Assembly: GCF_005221325.1 (NCBI RefSeq)
Contig: NZ_CP039889.1
Span: forward strand, 1,148,501-1,212,500
Length of the DNA: 64,000 bases
Direction: 5' to 3'
DNA from: Agrobacterium tumefaciens
Lineage (GTDB): Bacteria; Pseudomonadota; Alphaproteobacteria; Rhizobiales; Rhizobiaceae
This document shows, one piece after another, positions 61,899-64,000 of the stretch (position 1 is its first letter; every line of letters starts with the position of its first letter). The translations under genes and the position numbers were made by a program. A model generated the notes under the pieces. It was not told the origin of the DNA. It worked only from the letters and a program-made list of their open reading frames with translations, and did no database searches.

Positions 61899-63154
61899 GG
61901 GGAAACCTTCTGTCCCTTGAAAATACGGGTATGGAGCGGATTAAAGCCGATGCGATAGACAAGCTCCGCCGGGCGCTCGATATCCCAGATGGCAAAATCG
62001 GCGGATTTTCCGGCCTCCAGCGTGCCGGTTTCCGCAAGCAGTCCGAGCGCCTTTGCCGCATTGCGCGTTGTCGCCGTCAGGCACTCTTCCACGGTCATGC
62101 GGAAAAGCGTGGCGCCCATATTCATGGTCAGGAGCAGCGAGGTGAGCGGTGACGTGCCGGGATTACAATCCGTTGCGAGCGCGATCTCGGCTCCGGCATC
62201 ACGCAACGCCTGAACCGGCGGCAGCTGCTTTTCCCTGAGCGCATAGAAGGCGCCGGGCAGAAGCACCGCCACGGTTCCCGCTTTTGCCAGCGCCTTCGCA
62301 CCGGCCTCGTCGAGATATTCCAGATGATCGGCCGAAAGCGCGTTGTAGGAGGCGGCGAGCTCTGCACCGCCGAGATTGGAAAGCTGCTCGGCATGCAGCT
62401 TGACGGGGAGCCGCCGCTGCTTTGCTGCCGCGAAAACCCGGTCGATTTCCGCGACGGAAAAGGCGATGCCTTCGCAAAAACCGTCCACCGCATCCGCCAG
62501 TCCTTCTACATGGGCTTTTTCCAGCCCGGGCAGAACGACTTCAGCAATGTAATCGGCGTTGCGGCCCTTATAGTCCGCGGGTGTCGCGTGTGCGGCGAGG
62601 TAGCTGGTGACGATGCGCACCGGCCGCAGCGTCTCGAGCCTGCGGGCGACGCGCAGCATTTTCAGCTCGGTTTCGATGTCGAGACCGTAACCGGATTTGA
62701 TTTCGATGGTGGAAACGCCTTCAGAAAGAAGCGTATCGAGACGCGGCAGAGCCTGCGCCACCAATACCTCTTCCGAAAGTGCCCGCGTGTCACGCACCGA
62801 AGAAACGATGCCGCCGCCCGCTTTGGCGATCTCTTCATAAGTGGCGCCATTCAGCCGCATCTCGAATTCCATGGCGCGATTGCCGCCAAAGACGAGATGG
62901 GTGTGGCAGTCAATCAAGGCGGGTGTGATCCAGCGGCCGCCGCAATCGGTCGTCTCATCGGCTGTCGAGAGATCGGCGGGCAGATCGCTTTCCGGGCCGG
63001 CAAAGGCAATGCGGCCGTTACCCACGGCAATGACGGCATTTTCGACAGTGCCGATGCCGTCAATGGCAGGATTGAAAGTCGCCAGCCGGGCGTTGCGCCA
63101 CAAAGCCGTGGCGTTTCCCGTCGCCGTTCCCTTCGTAGAATTGTTCCCTAGCAT
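61895..63154 (-). CDS. hutI: Imidazolonepropionase
   Basis: From ATG 63154 the protein has 419 residues. Metal-binding HTHLVFGG (after TPALIDC) and the later KLHAEQ and ATDCNPG motifs of the amidohydrolase superfamily are present, with [15 protein letters not shown]. It opens imidazolone propionate to formiminoglutamate. An in-frame extension to 63283 crosses the promoter and operator region and is not used. It is first in the leftward operon and divergent from hutF. Confidence 0.96.
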   Translation of the reverse strand: MLGNNSTKGTATGNATALWRNARLATFNPAIDGIGTVENAVIAVGNGRIAFAGPESDLPADLSTADETTDCGGRWITPALIDCHTHLVFGGNRAMEFEMRLNGATYEEIAKAGGGIVSSVRDTRALSEEVLVAQALPRLDTLLSEGVSTIEIKSGYGLDIETELKMLRVARRLETLRPVRIVTSYLAAHATPADYKGRNADYIAEVVLPGLEKAHVEGLADAVDGFCEGIAFSVAEIDRVFAAAKQRRLPVKLHAEQLSNLGGAELAASYNALSADHLEYLDEAGAKALAKAGTVAVLLPGAFYALREKQLPPVQALRDAGAEIALATDCNPGTSPLTSLLLTMNMGATLFRMTVEECLTATTRNAAKALGLLAETGTLEAGKSADFAIWDIERPAELVYRIGFNPLHTRIFKGQKVSP

Positions 63155-63183
63155 TTGCTTTTCGCCTTTCCTTTGTGGGTTAA

Positions 63184-63195
63184 ATGTATATACAT
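63184..63195. promoter_or_regulatory. HutC-like operator in the hutI-hutF divergent promoter
   Basis: ATGTATATACAT is a perfect 12-bp palindrome lying in the 114-bp gap between hutI and hutF, in AT-rich DNA. HutC repressors of Pseudomonas bind TGTATATACA-like sites. No hutC gene is in the window. Confidence 0.7.
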
Positions 63196-63268
63196 AATAA
63201 TCGGCTTGGCAAGCTGCAATTTCGGGTTTGAAATGGCCTTGCCGGAAAGAACCAAAGGAGAGGGTGGC

Positions 63269-64000
63269 ATGACGGCAATTCACGCGGGCGCAGCGCTTCT
63301 GGCAGGTGGATGGGCAAAGGATGTTCGGATCATCTGCGATGACGGCGTTATTTCATCCGTCGAAACCGGCGTTTCCCCGCAGCCGCAGGACGAGCGCCAT
63401 GCCGTCATCGTTCCAGCCATGCCCAATCTCCACAGCCACGCCTTTCAGCGCGCCATGGCCGGACTTGCCGAAATTCGCGGTCCCGGTGACGACAGTTTCT
63501 GGAGCTGGCGCACCGTCATGTATAGATTCGCGCTCTCCATGACACCTGACCATGTTGAGGCGGTTGCCGCCCAGCTTTATATGGAAATGCTCGAGGCGGG
63601 TTTCGGCCGGGTCGGTGAATTCCATTATCTGCATAATGACAGGGATGGCTCGCATTACGGCAATATCGCCGAAATGGCTGAGCGTATCGGCGCGGCCGCC
63701 TCGCGGACGGGGATCGGCCTCACATTGCTGCCGGTGTTTTACGCCCATTCCGGTTTCGGCGGTCAGGCGCCGATAGACGGGCAGAAGCGCTTCATCCATT
63801 CGCTCGACAGTTATGGAAAGCTGATGCAGGGCGCGCAAGGTGTGGTGGACAGGCTGCCGGGCGCCGTCCTCGGTATCGCTCCCCACAGCCTGCGTGCCGT
63901 GACCGGCGACGAGCTGACAGCTATCGAGCCGCTGGCAAAAGGTGGACCGATCCATATTCATGTGGCGGAACAGACGAAGGAAGTGGACGATTCGCTCGCC
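63269..64000 (+). CDS. hutF: Formimidoylglutamate deiminase (partial, cut by right window edge)
   Basis: The gene starts at ATG 63269 after AAAGGAGAGGG and stays open for 244 codons to the end of the window. The amidohydrolase metal motif is [15 protein letters not shown] (about residue 55), followed by [24 protein letters not shown] and [10 protein letters not shown] with HIHVAEQ, all typical of HutF. It deiminates formimidoylglutamate to formylglutamate and ammonia, feeding HutG. Full members have about 450 residues. Confidence 0.95.
   Translation, partial: MTAIHAGAALLAGGWAKDVRIICDDGVISSVETGVSPQPQDERHAVIVPAMPNLHSHAFQRAMAGLAEIRGPGDDSFWSWRTVMYRFALSMTPDHVEAVAAQLYMEMLEAGFGRVGEFHYLHNDRDGSHYGNIAEMAERIGAAASRTGIGLTLLPVFYAHSGFGGQAPIDGQKRFIHSLDSYGKLMQGAQGVVDRLPGAVLGIAPHSLRAVTGDELTAIEPLAKGGPIHIHVAEQTKEVDDSLA

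Overview
The window looks like part of the large repABC replicon (linear chromosome or chromid) of an Agrobacterium of the tumefaciens/fabrum group, family Rhizobiaceae. The evidence is a complete repABC replication and partition cassette with an antisense-RNA gene between repB and repC, rhizobial 16-bp parS palindromes, a tRNA-Val and CpdR on the same molecule as catabolic operons, a glpSTPQUV glycerol transporter of the Rhizobium type, and a small heat shock gene with a sigma-32 promoter, as described for hspL of the A. tumefaciens linear chromosome. Identification is from recalled family knowledge and motifs; no database was searched.

Layout. 0-2.9 kb: ribose-type sugar ABC transporter on the minus strand (binding protein, ATPase, permease cut by the left edge). 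3.2-9.7 kb: tRNA-Val(GAC), cpdR, an N-formylglutamate amidohydrolase paralogue, an mmgR-type small RNA next to a HisN/SuhB-type phosphatase gene, an alpha/beta hydrolase, hspL, and a divergent SBF-transporter/LysR pair. 9.8-19.9 kb: complete glycerol regulon on the minus strand, glpR-glpD-glpSTPQUV-glpK. 20-32.5 kb: assimilatory nitrate regulon on the minus strand, nasT-nasS-nrtABD-nirBD-nasA-cysG, with a sigma-54 promoter and an ANTAR-type hairpin in the nrtA leader. 32.6-39.8 kb: GntR regulator divergent from a metal-motif-less NRAMP-like carrier, PxpA, a DUF1445 protein, a fused PxpB-PxpC (CT domains) and a BC-BCCP biotin carboxylase. Together these are the parts of a biotin-dependent carboxylase built like urea carboxylase but tied to 5-oxoproline-type metabolism. 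39.9-46.9 kb: alpha-amylase, autoregulated soxR, a TonB-dependent receptor with an Irr-box-like site, an unusual LysR-HTH/TrpD2-like fusion, and an LtrA family protein. 47-53.6 kb: replication origin (repC, antisense RNA, repB, repA, three parS sites) with an FAD-dependent oxidoreductase gene between parS sites. 53.9-57 kb: RidA, D-threonine aldolase/D-serine dehydratase and MlrC-type metallopeptidase operon. 57-64 kb: histidine utilisation, hutIHGUD on the minus strand divergent from hutF, which runs off the right edge.

The genes form self-contained regulons, each with a visible control element: GlpR-type repeats, RpoN plus NasS/NasT antitermination, a FadR-type operator, a SoxR operator with a 19-bp promoter spacer, an Irr box, and a HutC-like palindrome. 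Small intercistronic hairpins recur beside binding-protein genes (rbsB, glpV, nrtA). Two composite inverted repeats of one family, at 24.1 and 60.2 kb, show paired base changes that preserve their internal hairpins. No transposase, integrase, CRISPR array or rRNA was seen.
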